The notes: generated by a model not told the origin, from the sequence alone. 64,000 nucleotides of DNA from Brevibacterium oceani (GCF_013623835.1 NZ_JABKDE010000009.1:124001-188000), one strand, 5' to 3'; counted from the stretch's first letter, positions 8,845 through 17,577 are shown. Numbers and translations: made by a program.

Positions 8845-10509
8845 TCAGTGCTGCCGCGCCCGCTCCACATGTGAGCGGGCGTGGGCGATCGCCGAGGGCA
8901 GGTCGTCGAAGAGATGCTTGTGATGGCGCAGAGCACCGAGCACGCCCACGTGGCGGAAGAGCTCGACATGACCGTCCTTGACGCCCTTGATGAGCACAGT
9001 GATCCCGCGCCGTTCGAACGCCCTGACCACATCCGAGAGGATGCGCGCACCCGTGGCGTCGACGAGTTCGAGCTGGGACATGCGCAGCACCACGACGGTC
9101 ACGTCGTCGAGCCGGGTGACCTCGTCGAAGACCCGGTCCGAGGAGGCGAAGAACAGGGGACCGTCGAAGCGGACGATCGCGATCGACGCATCGTCGGGGT
9201 GGGGGTCCTCCTCATCGGCGACCCGTTCGATGTTCACCCCGGTCGCGCGGGAGAGGTTGCGCAGAGCGAACACCGCGGCCACGACCATTCCGATGCCCAC
9301 CGCGACGATGAGGTCGAAGGAGACCGTGATGAGCGCGGTGACGACGAACCCGAGGGCGTCCGACCGGGTCGAGCGCAGGATCGCGCGCATCGTGGCCAGG
9401 TGGATCATCCGGACCGCGGTGACGAAGAGAACTCCGCCGAGTGCGGCGAGCGGGATCCGGCTGACCGGTGCGGCCGCGATGAGGACGATGACGAGGAGGA
9501 CGAGGGCGTGGACGATCGAGGCCAGCCGGGTCCGACCGCCGGAGCGGATGTTGACCGAGGTGCGCGCGATCGCGCCTGTGGCGGGCATGCCGCCGAAGAG
9601 TGAGGACCCGATCGAAGCGATCCCCTGACCGATGAGCTCCCGGTCCGGGTGGTAGGCACCCGAATCCGACATCGATGAGGCGACTCTGGCCGAGAGCAGC
9701 GACTCGATCGCCGCCAGCGCCGCGATCGTCCCGGCCGCGGGCAGCAGCGACCCGATCGACGCGAGATCGATGACCGGCACCGAGGGTGTCGGCAGTGACT
9801 GGGGGATCGCGCCGATCGTCGCGAGCGGGTTCGGCACGATCGCGGCGAGGATCGTGACGATGGCGATGCCGACGAGCGATCCGGGGATCGACGCGTGGAT
9901 CTTCGGGGCCGCGACCATGCACACCACGACGATCGCCACGGCGCCCAGAGAGTAGGGCAGATACGACCGGTCCGCCTCGGCGATGAGCTGGGTCGCGGCG
10001 ACGAAGGCGTTCGTGCTGTGCTCCCCGGGCCTCGAACTTGCGGCCGTGGTCACGAACGGGACCTGCTGGAGGAAGATGATCGCGGCGATGCCGAGCGTGA
10101 AGCCCTCGATGACCGGCCAGGGGATGAACGACACCGCCCTGCCCAGACGCAGGACGCCGGCGGCGACGACGATGATGCCGGCGATGAGCGTCACCGCGAT
10201 GACGGCGCCGGCACCTTGGGCGGCGACGATCGGGACGAGCACGACGGCCATGGCGCCGGTGGGACCGGAGACCTGGACGTGGGAGCCGCCGAAGACCGCG
10301 GCGAGGAAGCCCGCGACGATGGCTGTGATGAGTCCCTGTTCCGCCGTCAGTCCCGAACTCACCCCGAAGCCCAAAGCCAGGGGGAGAGCGACGATGCCGA
10401 CGGTGACGCCGGCGAGCAGATCCTTCGGCCACGACCGGCGCGTCTGCCGGTAGTCGCTGACGGTCGGCAGCAGGGAACGGGCGTGGCGCAGCAGTGAGGT
10501 CGTGCTCAT
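8845..10509 (-). CDS. SulP family anion transporter with STAS domain, coupled to an ArsR regulator
   Basis: A 554-residue SulP transporter: a membrane domain with LLAGVTVGIVALPLALGFG, GLITAIVAGFLAAVFGGS and the QVSGPTGAMAVVL segment, followed from about residue 440 by a STAS domain (FDGPLFFASSDRVFDEV, then VVLRMSQLELVDATGARIL). The membrane domain is closer to the classical long-chain bacterial SulP pattern than the other SulP here, and the two differ enough to suggest different substrates or affinities. Its ATG overlaps the stop of the upstream arsR-type gene by four bases, so both are probably controlled by that regulator. Confidence 0.9.
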   Translation of the reverse strand: MSTTSLLRHARSLLPTVSDYRQTRRSWPKDLLAGVTVGIVALPLALGFGVSSGLTAEQGLITAIVAGFLAAVFGGSHVQVSGPTGAMAVVLVPIVAAQGAGAVIAVTLIAGIIVVAAGVLRLGRAVSFIPWPVIEGFTLGIAAIIFLQQVPFVTTAASSRPGEHSTNAFVAATQLIAEADRSYLPYSLGAVAIVVVCMVAAPKIHASIPGSLVGIAIVTILAAIVPNPLATIGAIPQSLPTPSVPVIDLASIGSLLPAAGTIAALAAIESLLSARVASSMSDSGAYHPDRELIGQGIASIGSSLFGGMPATGAIARTSVNIRSGGRTRLASIVHALVLLVIVLIAAAPVSRIPLAALGGVLFVTAVRMIHLATMRAILRSTRSDALGFVVTALITVSFDLIVAVGIGMVVAAVFALRNLSRATGVNIERVADEEDPHPDDASIAIVRFDGPLFFASSDRVFDEVTRLDDVTVVVLRMSQLELVDATGARILSDVVRAFERRGITVLIKGVKDGHVELFRHVGVLGALRHHKHLFDDLPSAIAHARSHVERARQH

Positions 10510-10877
10510 GAGGTTCCCGTGCCCGAGATCTCCGGCAGCGAACGCGCCTCGGCGAGTCGCTGCTCATCGTCTTCGAGCATCGTCAGCAGCAGCGCCCTGG
10601 CCACCGCGAGGAGTTCGGCGGTGCGCCGGTCGGCCAAGCGGTAGTAGACGTGGCTGGCCCGACGTTCGGATTCGACGAGGCGGTGGCGCCGGAGCACAGC
10701 GAGGTGCTGGGACAGGTGGGAGGCCTCGAGCGCGGTCTCGGCCTGCAGATCGGCCACACTGACCTCATCGGTGCCCGAGAGGAGTTCGAGGATGCGGATG
10801 CGGAAGGGGTGGGCGAGGCCTTTGAAGAGGTTCGCCTTGACCTCATAGAGGGGTCGCTGAAGCTGATTCAATGGCAT
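10506..10877 (-). CDS. ArsR family transcriptional regulator
   Basis: A 123-residue winged-helix protein: LAHPFRIRILELLSG opens the domain, the recognition helix is in LEASHLSQHLAVLRRHRLV, and the wing is ERRASHVYYRLAD. The usual metal-box position (ELCVCDL in arsenic/cadmium sensors) reads TDEVSVADL, and the protein has no cysteine at all, so classical thiol metal sensing at that site is excluded. The downstream overlapping gene is a SulP anion transporter, which makes an anion- or sulfur-linked signal plausible. No ribosome binding site is evident; instead a palindrome overlaps the start codon. Confidence 0.9.
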   Translation of the reverse strand: MPLNQLQRPLYEVKANLFKGLAHPFRIRILELLSGTDEVSVADLQAETALEASHLSQHLAVLRRHRLVESERRASHVYYRLADRRTAELLAVARALLLTMLEDDEQRLAEARSLPEISGTGTS

Positions 10878-10891
10878 GATGAAATCATCAT
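10876..10891. promoter_or_regulatory. Palindromic operator candidate over the arsR start
   Basis: ATGATGAAATCATCAT is a perfect 7-2-7 inverted repeat whose left end contains the arsR start codon (complement of 10875-10877). Self-regulating ArsR proteins typically bind AT-rich palindromes in their own promoter. The AT content stands out in this GC-rich sequence. Binding would block both arsR and the coupled SulP gene. Confidence 0.6.
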
Positions 10892-10974
10892 ATCGGATGA
10901 TCGCGGACCGCACGGTGTGGACGGCAGGTTGTGGTCGGCGCAGTGTCGTGGGCACTGCGTGGGTCCGCGGACAG

Positions 10975-11012
10975 CGCAAGCCCGGTTCCGCATCTGCGGA
11001 ACCGGGCTTGCG
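10975..11012. terminator. Strong hairpin downstream of orn
   Basis: CGCAAGCCCGGTTCCGCA (10975-10992) pairs perfectly with 10995-11012, an 18-bp stem with a minimal loop. It lies between the orn stop at 11064 and the arsR start at 10877, both on the minus strand, and so should end orn transcription before arsR. No T-run is seen. Confidence 0.7.
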
Positions 11013-11063
11013 TCAATGTGTGGTTCGGGCGGTGTCAGCTCAGTCGGACCCTGCTGACTCAGC

Positions 11064-11693
11064 TCAGTCGGACTCGCCCGACTCGGTGCCCGTCGGGAAG
11101 CTCGCGGCCACCTCGGCGGCGATGGTCTTCGCCTCATCGGAGCTCGGTCCCTCGGCGGAGAACACGGCCTTGCGGTAGTACTGGAGCTCGACGATCGAAT
11201 CGATGATATCGCCCAGTGCCCGGTGGCCGCCGTGCTTGGCCGGGGCCTGGAAATAGGCGCGGGGGAACCACTGCTTGCTCAGTTCCTTGATCGAGGAGAC
11301 GTCGATGATCCGGTAGTGCAGGTAGTCGACGAGCTCGGGCATCTGCTTGGTCAGGAAGACCTTGTCGGTGCCCACCGAATTGCCGCCGAGCGGTGCCTTG
11401 CCCGCCTCCGGGACGTGCTTCTTCACGTACTCGAGGACCTTCGCCTGCGCATCGGCGACGGTGGTGCCCCCGTCGAGCTCGGTGATCAGTCCCGAGGTCT
11501 TGTGCATGTTCGTGACGAACTCGTTCATGTTCGCCCGCGCGTCATCGGAGGGCCTGATGACGATGTCGATGCCGTCGTCGAGGGGGTTGAGCTCGAAGTC
11601 GGTGACGATCGCAGCCACCTCGATGAGTTCGTCCCTGACCTCGTCGAGGCCGGTCATTTCGCAGTCGATCCAGACAATTCTGTTGTTGCTCAC
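11064..11693 (-). CDS. orn: Oligoribonuclease
   Basis: A 209-residue 3'-5' exoribonuclease that degrades very short oligoribonucleotides, including pGpG from cyclic-di-GMP turnover, to mononucleotides. DEDD motifs are visible: IVWIDCEMTGLD (Asp, Glu), PLGGNSVGTDKVFL (Asp) and HRALGDIIDSI (His, Asp). The core ends near residue 182 with YYRKAVF; about 25 extra C-terminal residues rich in Glu and Ser follow, as seen in other actinobacteria. The gene stands alone and diverges from the membrane-protein gene at 11932. Confidence 0.95.
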   Translation of the reverse strand: MSNNRIVWIDCEMTGLDEVRDELIEVAAIVTDFELNPLDDGIDIVIRPSDDARANMNEFVTNMHKTSGLITELDGGTTVADAQAKVLEYVKKHVPEAGKAPLGGNSVGTDKVFLTKQMPELVDYLHYRIIDVSSIKELSKQWFPRAYFQAPAKHGGHRALGDIIDSIVELQYYRKAVFSAEGPSSDEAKTIAAEVAASFPTGTESGESD

Positions 11694-11931
11694 CCGCCCA
11701 GCTTAAGGCAGATGTCGTCCGCGCGACACGTCGGGGCGGGTGTGGGAGTGGGCGGGAGGCGATGTGACGGCGGGGTGCACAATGGGCGGGAGCCGCCTCG
11801 GCGAGGGTCTCGGTTGTGAACGTCGACACACACTGAAAATGCGCACAAAGGCGATGCCCGGCATGTGACTTAAACTTGGAGGGTCCCCGATACCGGGGTG
11901 CCATTTTGCTCGGCTGAGGGAAGGTTTGCTC

Positions 11932-13551
11932 GTGCGTTACACATTCGCTGTGATTCTCATGGTGGTGGGTGTCGTCGTCGGTGGCCTCGGCATCCTGCAG
12001 AAGACCCTGTGGGCGCCGGAGGATACGATCACTGCCACCGCGCAGATCGACTCCGACAAACCGGCGGTCGTCGTCGACCCCGGAATGCTCAACCTCTACG
12101 AAACCCCGGCCACGCTGACGGTCAAGGGCAGCGGCGATCTCACCATCGCGCGGGCCCCGATCGAGAACGTCGAGGCCTGGGCCGGACAGTCCGGCTATGA
12201 CCGCATCACCGGTCTCGCCGAGGACGGGAAGCTCACGACCAAGGCCACGGACGGCGACGGTTCGGTGCCCGACCCCAAGGGTGCCGACCTGTGGCAGAGC
12301 GAGGTCAACGGCACCGATTCGGTCGAACTCGAATGGAACGACGACGCCAACCGCACAGGCTTCCTCATCGCCGGCAACGGCGACGCCGGTCAGGTCAAGA
12401 CCGTGACGCTGGCGTGGCCCAATCATGCCGACACCCCGTGGGCGCTGCCGCTGATGATCGGCGGCGGAGTCATCTTCCTCGGCGGCCTCGTGCTGCTCTT
12501 CTTCGGTGCGAACAATGCGAAGAAGGAAGCCAACCGCCGCAAGGCGCGGCAGGAGCGTCGCCGCAAGCTCGCCGAATACGGCACCGCCTTCGCCATCGTC
12601 CCCGTGTTGGCGCTCAGCGCCTGCGGGCCCGAAGAGCTGCCGAAGCCCGAACCCTCCGAAGCTCCGAGTTCCGCGCCGGCAGGAGTCACCGACGACCAGG
12701 CCAAGCGGATCCTCGACTCAGTGGCCGAAGACGTCAACGCAGCCGACAAGAAGACCGATGCGAAGGCGCTGGGCAAGCGTGCCGCCGGCCCCGCCCTGCA
12801 GCAGCGCGAAGACCTCTACAAGGTCAAGGACAAGGTCAAAGACCAGAAGATGCCCGCCGCGGTGGCGAGTGACGAGATCGTCGCGAACTACACCTCGGCG
12901 ACCGACTCGTGGCCGCGCGTGACCAGCCTCATCACCTCCGCCGGTGGCGCCTCCCAGCTGCTGGTGCTCACCCAGGAGGACCCGCGCAGCGACTACAAAC
13001 TGTGGTCGCAGACCCAGCTGACGAGCGGCACGAAGCTGCCCGAGCTGCCTGACTCGCGACAGGGAGCGCAGATGCTCGAACCCGGCGACAAGGACTTCGT
13101 CGCCACACCGGAGGCGGTCGTGTCGAACTATGCGAAGGCCCTGGGCAGCGGCAAGGACTCGAAGGAAGCGAAGAAGTTCGACGCCGATGACTTCTCGAAG
13201 TCCATCTGGAAGAACCAGAAGGAACTCAAGGACAGCGCCGCGGCCGGAAAGGCCGAGGTGAAGTACGACTACAAGCCGGGCAAGGAGCTCGTCGCGCAGG
13301 GCACTGCCGGTGATGCCGCCATCGTCACCGGAGTCGTCCAGGCCGAATCGACGATCAGCCCCGAATCGACAGGCGGACGCACCGGCACCCTGAACCTGTC
13401 CTCGCCGCAGAAGGAACTCATCGGATCGGACTCCACCAAGGAGCCGGTGACGACGAAGACGACCCAGGTGCTCACCTTCCTCGTCCCCAAGGACGGAAAG
13501 GTCAAGCTCATCGGCGGCCTCGAGACCCTGGCCGGAGCCGAGGCGGGCTGA
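11932..13551 (+). CDS. Membrane-anchored protein of unknown function, paralogue A
   Basis: A 539-residue protein with two hydrophobic segments: an N-terminal anchor (FAVILMVVGVVVGGLGIL) and a second at about residues 165-190 (LPLMIGGGVIFLGGLVLLFFG). Between them lies a roughly 140-residue extracytoplasmic domain. A basic cytoplasmic linker (KKEANRRKARQERRRK) follows, then an apparent internal signal/lipobox-like segment (IVPVLALSACG) and a long Lys/Asp-rich domain. The same arrangement occurs in the gene at 14763-16670. GTG 11932 was chosen because GGGAAGG lies seven bases upstream; the TTG at 11926 would leave no room. The juxtaposition suggests a fusion of a membrane module and a lipoprotein-like module. 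No function is known to me. Confidence 0.75.
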   Translation: MRYTFAVILMVVGVVVGGLGILQKTLWAPEDTITATAQIDSDKPAVVVDPGMLNLYETPATLTVKGSGDLTIARAPIENVEAWAGQSGYDRITGLAEDGKLTTKATDGDGSVPDPKGADLWQSEVNGTDSVELEWNDDANRTGFLIAGNGDAGQVKTVTLAWPNHADTPWALPLMIGGGVIFLGGLVLLFFGANNAKKEANRRKARQERRRKLAEYGTAFAIVPVLALSACGPEELPKPEPSEAPSSAPAGVTDDQAKRILDSVAEDVNAADKKTDAKALGKRAAGPALQQREDLYKVKDKVKDQKMPAAVASDEIVANYTSATDSWPRVTSLITSAGGASQLLVLTQEDPRSDYKLWSQTQLTSGTKLPELPDSRQGAQMLEPGDKDFVATPEAVVSNYAKALGSGKDSKEAKKFDADDFSKSIWKNQKELKDSAAAGKAEVKYDYKPGKELVAQGTAGDAAIVTGVVQAESTISPESTGGRTGTLNLSSPQKELIGSDSTKEPVTTKTTQVLTFLVPKDGKVKLIGGLETLAGAEAG

Positions 13552-13580
13552 CCGGCACCGGGTATCGGCATCGTTTGTCC

Positions 13581-13634
13581 GCGATTGCGCCGACGGACGC
13601 GATTGCGCGGACGGACGCGATTGCGCGGACGGCG
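13581..13634. repeat. Three tandem 18-bp repeats
   Basis: The unit GCGATTGCGCGGACGGAC occurs three times head to tail (13581, 13599, 13617), with one difference in the first copy and two in the last. It lies between the stop of the paralogue A gene and the thioredoxin-like gene, 137 bases ahead of the latter. The units are not separated by spacers, so this is not a CRISPR array. Confidence 0.85.
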
Positions 13635-13770
13635 GCTGGCGAAGCAGTCGCCGCGGAAATAGCCGCAGGCTCACCGATGTTGATACCTTCTGTTGGATAA
13701 GCTTCCAAGCAAGGACCAGGTGCGAGACCGACTTCGCCGGACCCGCCGAACGCGTCATAAAGGAGACCCC

Positions 13771-14766
13771 GTGTCAATGGATCCCTCGCAGGAGAACACG
13801 CAGCCCAACCAGGGGCTCGACCTGTCCGCCGTGCGCAGCAAGAACATGCCGCAGGAGCAGGCCGGCAGTCCCGGACAGGCTCCCACGGGACCGGGAGCCG
13901 CGGGCCCCGGTGCAGCGGGTGCTGCTGGCGGCGGGGGAGCGCAGGACCCGAATGCGGTGGCCGTTCCGTCCCTGGTCTTCGATGTCGACGAGGCGAGCTT
14001 CAACGGTGTCGTCGCGATGTCCGACCGGGTCCCCGTCGTCATCGACCTGTGGGCCGAATGGTGCGAACCGTGCAAGCAGCTCTCACCCGTCCTCGAACGC
14101 GTCACCGAAGCCTACGGCGGCCGTCTCGTGCTGGCCAAGGTCGACGTCGATGCGAATTCGCGCCTGCAACAGGCCTTCGGGGTGCAGTCGATTCCCACGG
14201 TCGTCGCCATCGTCAAGGGCCAGCCTGTCCCACTCTTCCAGAGCGCCGTGCCCGACGAGCAGGTCCGCGCCTACTTCGACGAACTGCTCAAACTCGCCGC
14301 AGAGAACGGCGTGACCGGCTATGCGGTGGCCGACGGTGCCGAACCCGAACCGGCCGGTCCCGCCCACCCCGAAGCCGAAGAGGCCCTGGCCAAGGGTGAC
14401 TTCGACACCGCCGAGCAGCTGTTCAAGGCGGCCCTGGCACAGTCCCCGGCCGACGACGAAGCCAAATTCGGTCTCGCGCGGGCCGGACTCGGCCGTCGCC
14501 TCATCGACAAGGAGCCTGCCGAACTCATCGCCGCCGCCGATGCGGACCCGAAGAACGTCGACCACGCGATGGCCGCCGCGGACGCCGAGGTCGTCGGCGG
14601 GAATGCGAGCAGCGCCTTCAACCGACTCATCTCCCTCATCCGCACCACGACCGGTGACGAGAAGGAGACCCTGCGCCTGCGGGTCCTCGAGCTCTTCGAA
14701 GTCCTCGGCGCCGACGACCCAGCCGTGACCAAGGCACGGACCGCACTCATGAGGGCACTGTTCTGA
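13771..14766 (+). CDS. Thioredoxin domain protein with C-terminal TPR-like region (CnoX/YbbN-like)
   Basis: A 331-residue cytoplasmic protein. A low-complexity Gly/Ala/Pro/Gln N-terminus of about 65 residues precedes a thioredoxin domain with VIDLWAEWCEPCKQLSP (both cysteines of C-x-x-C kept, with Glu-Pro between) and the cis-proline segment QSIPTVVAI. After residue 205 come helical repeats (EAEEALAKGDFDTAEQLFKAAL) like the TPR region of CnoX/YbbN, a holdase that protects proteins from oxidation. AAGGAG at 13760-13765 sits five bases before GTG 13771, chosen over ATG 13777. It lies between two related membrane-protein genes, and its stop overlaps the probable start of the second. Confidence 0.87.
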   Translation: MSMDPSQENTQPNQGLDLSAVRSKNMPQEQAGSPGQAPTGPGAAGPGAAGAAGGGGAQDPNAVAVPSLVFDVDEASFNGVVAMSDRVPVVIDLWAEWCEPCKQLSPVLERVTEAYGGRLVLAKVDVDANSRLQQAFGVQSIPTVVAIVKGQPVPLFQSAVPDEQVRAYFDELLKLAAENGVTGYAVADGAEPEPAGPAHPEAEEALAKGDFDTAEQLFKAALAQSPADDEAKFGLARAGLGRRLIDKEPAELIAAADADPKNVDHAMAAADAEVVGGNASSAFNRLISLIRTTTGDEKETLRLRVLELFEVLGADDPAVTKARTALMRALF

Positions 14767-16670
14767 TCCAGCGAATCCGACTCATCACGGCCATCCTCTT
14801 CGGCGTCGCGGCACTCACGCTCGCCGGACTGGTCATCTCCGCACTCTCGGTCGTCGGCACCGACGAGATCACCGAGACGCCCGCGTTCAAGGTCAAGGAC
14901 GGTGCCTATGCCGTCGTCCTCGACGAGGGGATCGTGCCCTATTCGGGTTCGAGTGTGACAGTGAAGGCGAAGAACTCCCAGGGCACCGAACTGTTCATCG
15001 GCACCGCGAACGGCGTCGACGCCGACAGCTACCTCGACGGGGTCGCCCAGGAGCAGATCAGTGACATCTCCTTCCCGAATGCGACCGAACACCGGTTCAT
15101 TCCGGGACAGCCGAAGCCGGAAGCCGCCATCGCCGACCGTGACTGGTGGATCAGCCAGGACACGGGTGAGTCGGTGGCCAAGACCTTCGACCTCGACGCC
15201 GAACCGCAGGTCCTCGTCATCGCGCCGGCCAACGCCGACGACAGCCTCGCCGGGACGAGCGTGGACGTGTCCATGCGCGTCAGCGGCGTGCTCGGACTCA
15301 GCATGCTCGGCATCGCCGGCGGCATCATCCTCGCCGGCTTCTCCGCATTCTTCTTCCTGCGCTGGTGGCAGTCGCGCATCCGTCCGCCCAAGAAGGACCG
15401 CGCCGGCAGGGGCTCCGACGGCAACGGTCCCGGCGGCGATGGTTCGCCCGGCGATAGTTCGCACGGTGGAGAAACCAACGACGAGACGAGCGCCGGGCGC
15501 CGCCGCCGGGCCGGCGCAGACTCGGCCCCGGCCACGCAGCCGATCTCGACGGTCCGGCCCGGGCCCGCCTCTGGCCAGACGGGCCAGGCGACACCGCCCC
15601 GGCCCACCGCCGCACCCCAGCCGGGCTCGCCCGCCCAGCCTGCCCGACCGAACGCGGCTCCGCCTCGGCGACGGGACCTGCGGAACCGACGGTCACTGCG
15701 CGCGGTCACGGCCGCGACCTTGGGCACGACCCTGGCGCTGAGCGGCTGCGCGAGCATGCCCGTCGCCAAGCCCAGCAACCCGGACACCACCCCGTACGAA
15801 CGCGCCGCACTGCGCCCGGGCGAGGCCGGCAAGTTCATGACGAACTACACCGAGTCGCTCGACAAGACGCTCGGGAACAAAGGCGACGACCTCGACAAGA
15901 TCCAGGCCGCCCCGCTCATCGACCGCACCCGCGCCCAGATCCAGATCGCGGACAAGGCCAAGCAGAAGCTGCGGGCACCGAACTTCACCGAGGTCGTCGC
16001 CGGCAGCCCGAGCTTCACCGACTACCCGATGTGGTTCTACGCCTTCGGCACCGCGGACAAGAACTCCACCGAGGGAGACGAGCAGCTGACGCAGGTGTCG
16101 CTCGTGACCCGCGAATCGGCCTCGGCCGACCCGCTCGTGCGCTCATCGTCCTACATCCCCTCCGACCAGATGCCGACGCTGATGGCCGACGATCGCGGAG
16201 CCGTCGAGACCGGGCCGGAGGACTTCGACGACGAACTGGCGACCTCGGCGAAAGACGTCTCGTCCTACCTCGTCGACGGCAAAGCCGAATCCGGGGCTCC
16301 CGGCGGAATCAAGGAGGGCGGCTTCAAGGACTTCCGCGACTACCTCGGCGGTCTGCGAGACAAGGACTCCGGCTTCGACAAGGTCGACGTCGACTGCAGA
16401 CCGTACGAGGACCTGGCGTTCGAGGACATGACGCTGGCCACCGAGGACGGGGCGATCGGGATGGGCGAGGTGCGCTGCACCCTGACGATCAAGGTCCCCA
16501 ACGACTACGCCCTCGACCTCGGCGACACCGTCGAGGCCGTGAAGACGAACGACAAGGACGGCGACACCGTCAAGGTCGACACCGCGCACCCGTACGTGCT
16601 GATGCAGACCGGTGACGATGTCTCCGCCGTGGCCACCGACTGGAACGTCCTGTCCTCACGCGTGGAGTGA
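14763..16670 (+). CDS. Membrane-anchored protein of unknown function, paralogue B, probable CTG start
   Basis: About 635 residues if translated from CTG 14763. Starting at the first conventional codon, GTG 14934, would remove the N-terminal membrane anchor (TAILFGVAALTLAGLVISAL) that its paralogue at 11932 has. The CTG overlaps the thioredoxin gene stop (CTGA), and GAGGGC lies six bases upstream. Order of parts: anchor, extracytoplasmic domain, second hydrophobic segment (LGLSMLGIAGGIILAGFSAFFFL), long Pro/Gly/Ala-rich linker, lipobox-like LALSGCAS, and a large C-terminal domain with weak similarity in layout to paralogue A. Function unknown. With the thioredoxin/TPR protein it may form an envelope redox or folding unit, but that is a guess. 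Confidence 0.7.
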   Translation: MIQRIRLITAILFGVAALTLAGLVISALSVVGTDEITETPAFKVKDGAYAVVLDEGIVPYSGSSVTVKAKNSQGTELFIGTANGVDADSYLDGVAQEQISDISFPNATEHRFIPGQPKPEAAIADRDWWISQDTGESVAKTFDLDAEPQVLVIAPANADDSLAGTSVDVSMRVSGVLGLSMLGIAGGIILAGFSAFFFLRWWQSRIRPPKKDRAGRGSDGNGPGGDGSPGDSSHGGETNDETSAGRRRRAGADSAPATQPISTVRPGPASGQTGQATPPRPTAAPQPGSPAQPARPNAAPPRRRDLRNRRSLRAVTAATLGTTLALSGCASMPVAKPSNPDTTPYERAALRPGEAGKFMTNYTESLDKTLGNKGDDLDKIQAAPLIDRTRAQIQIADKAKQKLRAPNFTEVVAGSPSFTDYPMWFYAFGTADKNSTEGDEQLTQVSLVTRESASADPLVRSSSYIPSDQMPTLMADDRGAVETGPEDFDDELATSAKDVSSYLVDGKAESGAPGGIKEGGFKDFRDYLGGLRDKDSGFDKVDVDCRPYEDLAFEDMTLATEDGAIGMGEVRCTLTIKVPNDYALDLGDTVEAVKTNDKDGDTVKVDTAHPYVLMQTGDDVSAVATDWNVLSSRVE

Positions 16671-16691
16671 GATGGTCCGGTCTCGGTCGGC

Positions 16692-17117
16692 TCAGTCGCG
16701 GTTCGCGCGGCGGCCGACCCGGATCAGCCACCACAGGCCGATGAGCGGGAGGATGAGCGGGATGAACCCGTACCCGCTGCCGAAGTTCGACCACACGGAC
16801 GGCTTCGCGAAGTCCTCCGGGTGGGTGTAGCTGAGGATGCCGACGACGATGACGCCGATGAACTCGATCCCGCACGCGGCCAGTGCGATCCGATGCGAGA
16901 TCCGCCTGCCGATGACGAGGCAGACCGTCGCCACGATGTAGATGACCGCGGCGAATGCCGAGAGCGTGTACGCGATCGGCGCGACGTCGAATTCGCGGAT
17001 GAGCTGGTAGCCCGCGCGTGCCGTGGCCGAGAGTGCGAAGACCCCGTAGACCGCGGTCAGCGCCCGACCGGGGCCGGTGTGCATGGCCGAATAGGGGGAG
17101 CGGCTTTTCTTGGTCAC
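16692..17117 (-). CDS. Small integral membrane protein
   Basis: A 141-residue protein with four probable membrane helices (ALTAVYGVFALSATARAG, PIAYTLSAFAAVIYIVATVC, ALAACGIEFIGVIVVGIL and FIPLILPLIGLWWLIRVG) and a basic C-terminus. GTG 17117 was chosen because it overlaps the stop of the upstream gene by four bases (GTGA). It is the second gene of a two-gene minus-strand unit and converges on paralogue B, 21 bases away. The family is a conserved actinobacterial hypothetical; no functional motif is visible. Confidence 0.75.
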   Translation of the reverse strand: MTKKSRSPYSAMHTGPGRALTAVYGVFALSATARAGYQLIREFDVAPIAYTLSAFAAVIYIVATVCLVIGRRISHRIALAACGIEFIGVIVVGILSYTHPEDFAKPSVWSNFGSGYGFIPLILPLIGLWWLIRVGRRANRD

Positions 17118-17464
17118 TGCCAAATCTGGTCCAATCTCTCGATCATCACGACCACCGTCAGTCCTGCCGCGGCAAGCACTCCCGGCCCCCAGCGGCTGAG
17201 CTCTGCGAATGCCCAGAACCCGGCGAGGGCGATGACGAGGATCGCCGTGATCACGTAGCCGAAGTAGAGCAGCGGATCGACGTCGTGGGTCGATCCGAAG
17301 GTCGCGATTGAGAGGATCAGCTGCACGATGAGCAGGAGCAGCAGCAGGGCAGTCGCCCCGAGAAGGGCCTTGCCCGCCGGCCTGTTGCGGATGGTCTCGA
17401 CGATCGACCACAGGGTCAGGATGCCGGTGACGGCGTAGAGGACGATGGTGTAAACGGTGAACAC
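17114..17464 (-). CDS. Small integral membrane protein
   Basis: A 116-residue protein with four hydrophobic segments (VYTIVLYAVTGILTLWSIV, ALLGATALLLLLLIVQLIL, YFGYVITAILVIALAGFWAF and GPGVLAAAGLTVVVMI). GTG 17464 is chosen because the first helix begins right after it; upstream codons are not hydrophobic and overlap the divergent promoter region. It is followed at once by a second membrane protein gene in GTGA overlap, so the two probably act together. It diverges from the cysteine desulfurase gene across about 110 bases. No function recognised. Confidence 0.72.
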   Translation of the reverse strand: MFTVYTIVLYAVTGILTLWSIVETIRNRPAGKALLGATALLLLLLIVQLILSIATFGSTHDVDPLLYFGYVITAILVIALAGFWAFAELSRWGPGVLAAAGLTVVVMIERLDQIWQ

Positions 17465-17577
17465 GGCCCCAGTGTAGTCGTGAACGGGCCGCACGTTCTC
17501 GGGGTGGCGCGCGCTCCCACGGGTGAGATGCCGCACGGATCCTGGCCGAAGTCTGCCTCAGCCACTAAAATCGCAGG

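Noticed and set aside
13581..13634. CRISPR-like array
   Set aside because: Units are 18 bp and contiguous with no spacers; no cas genes occur in the window. The 42-bp repeat at 43099 is likewise just a tandem duplication.
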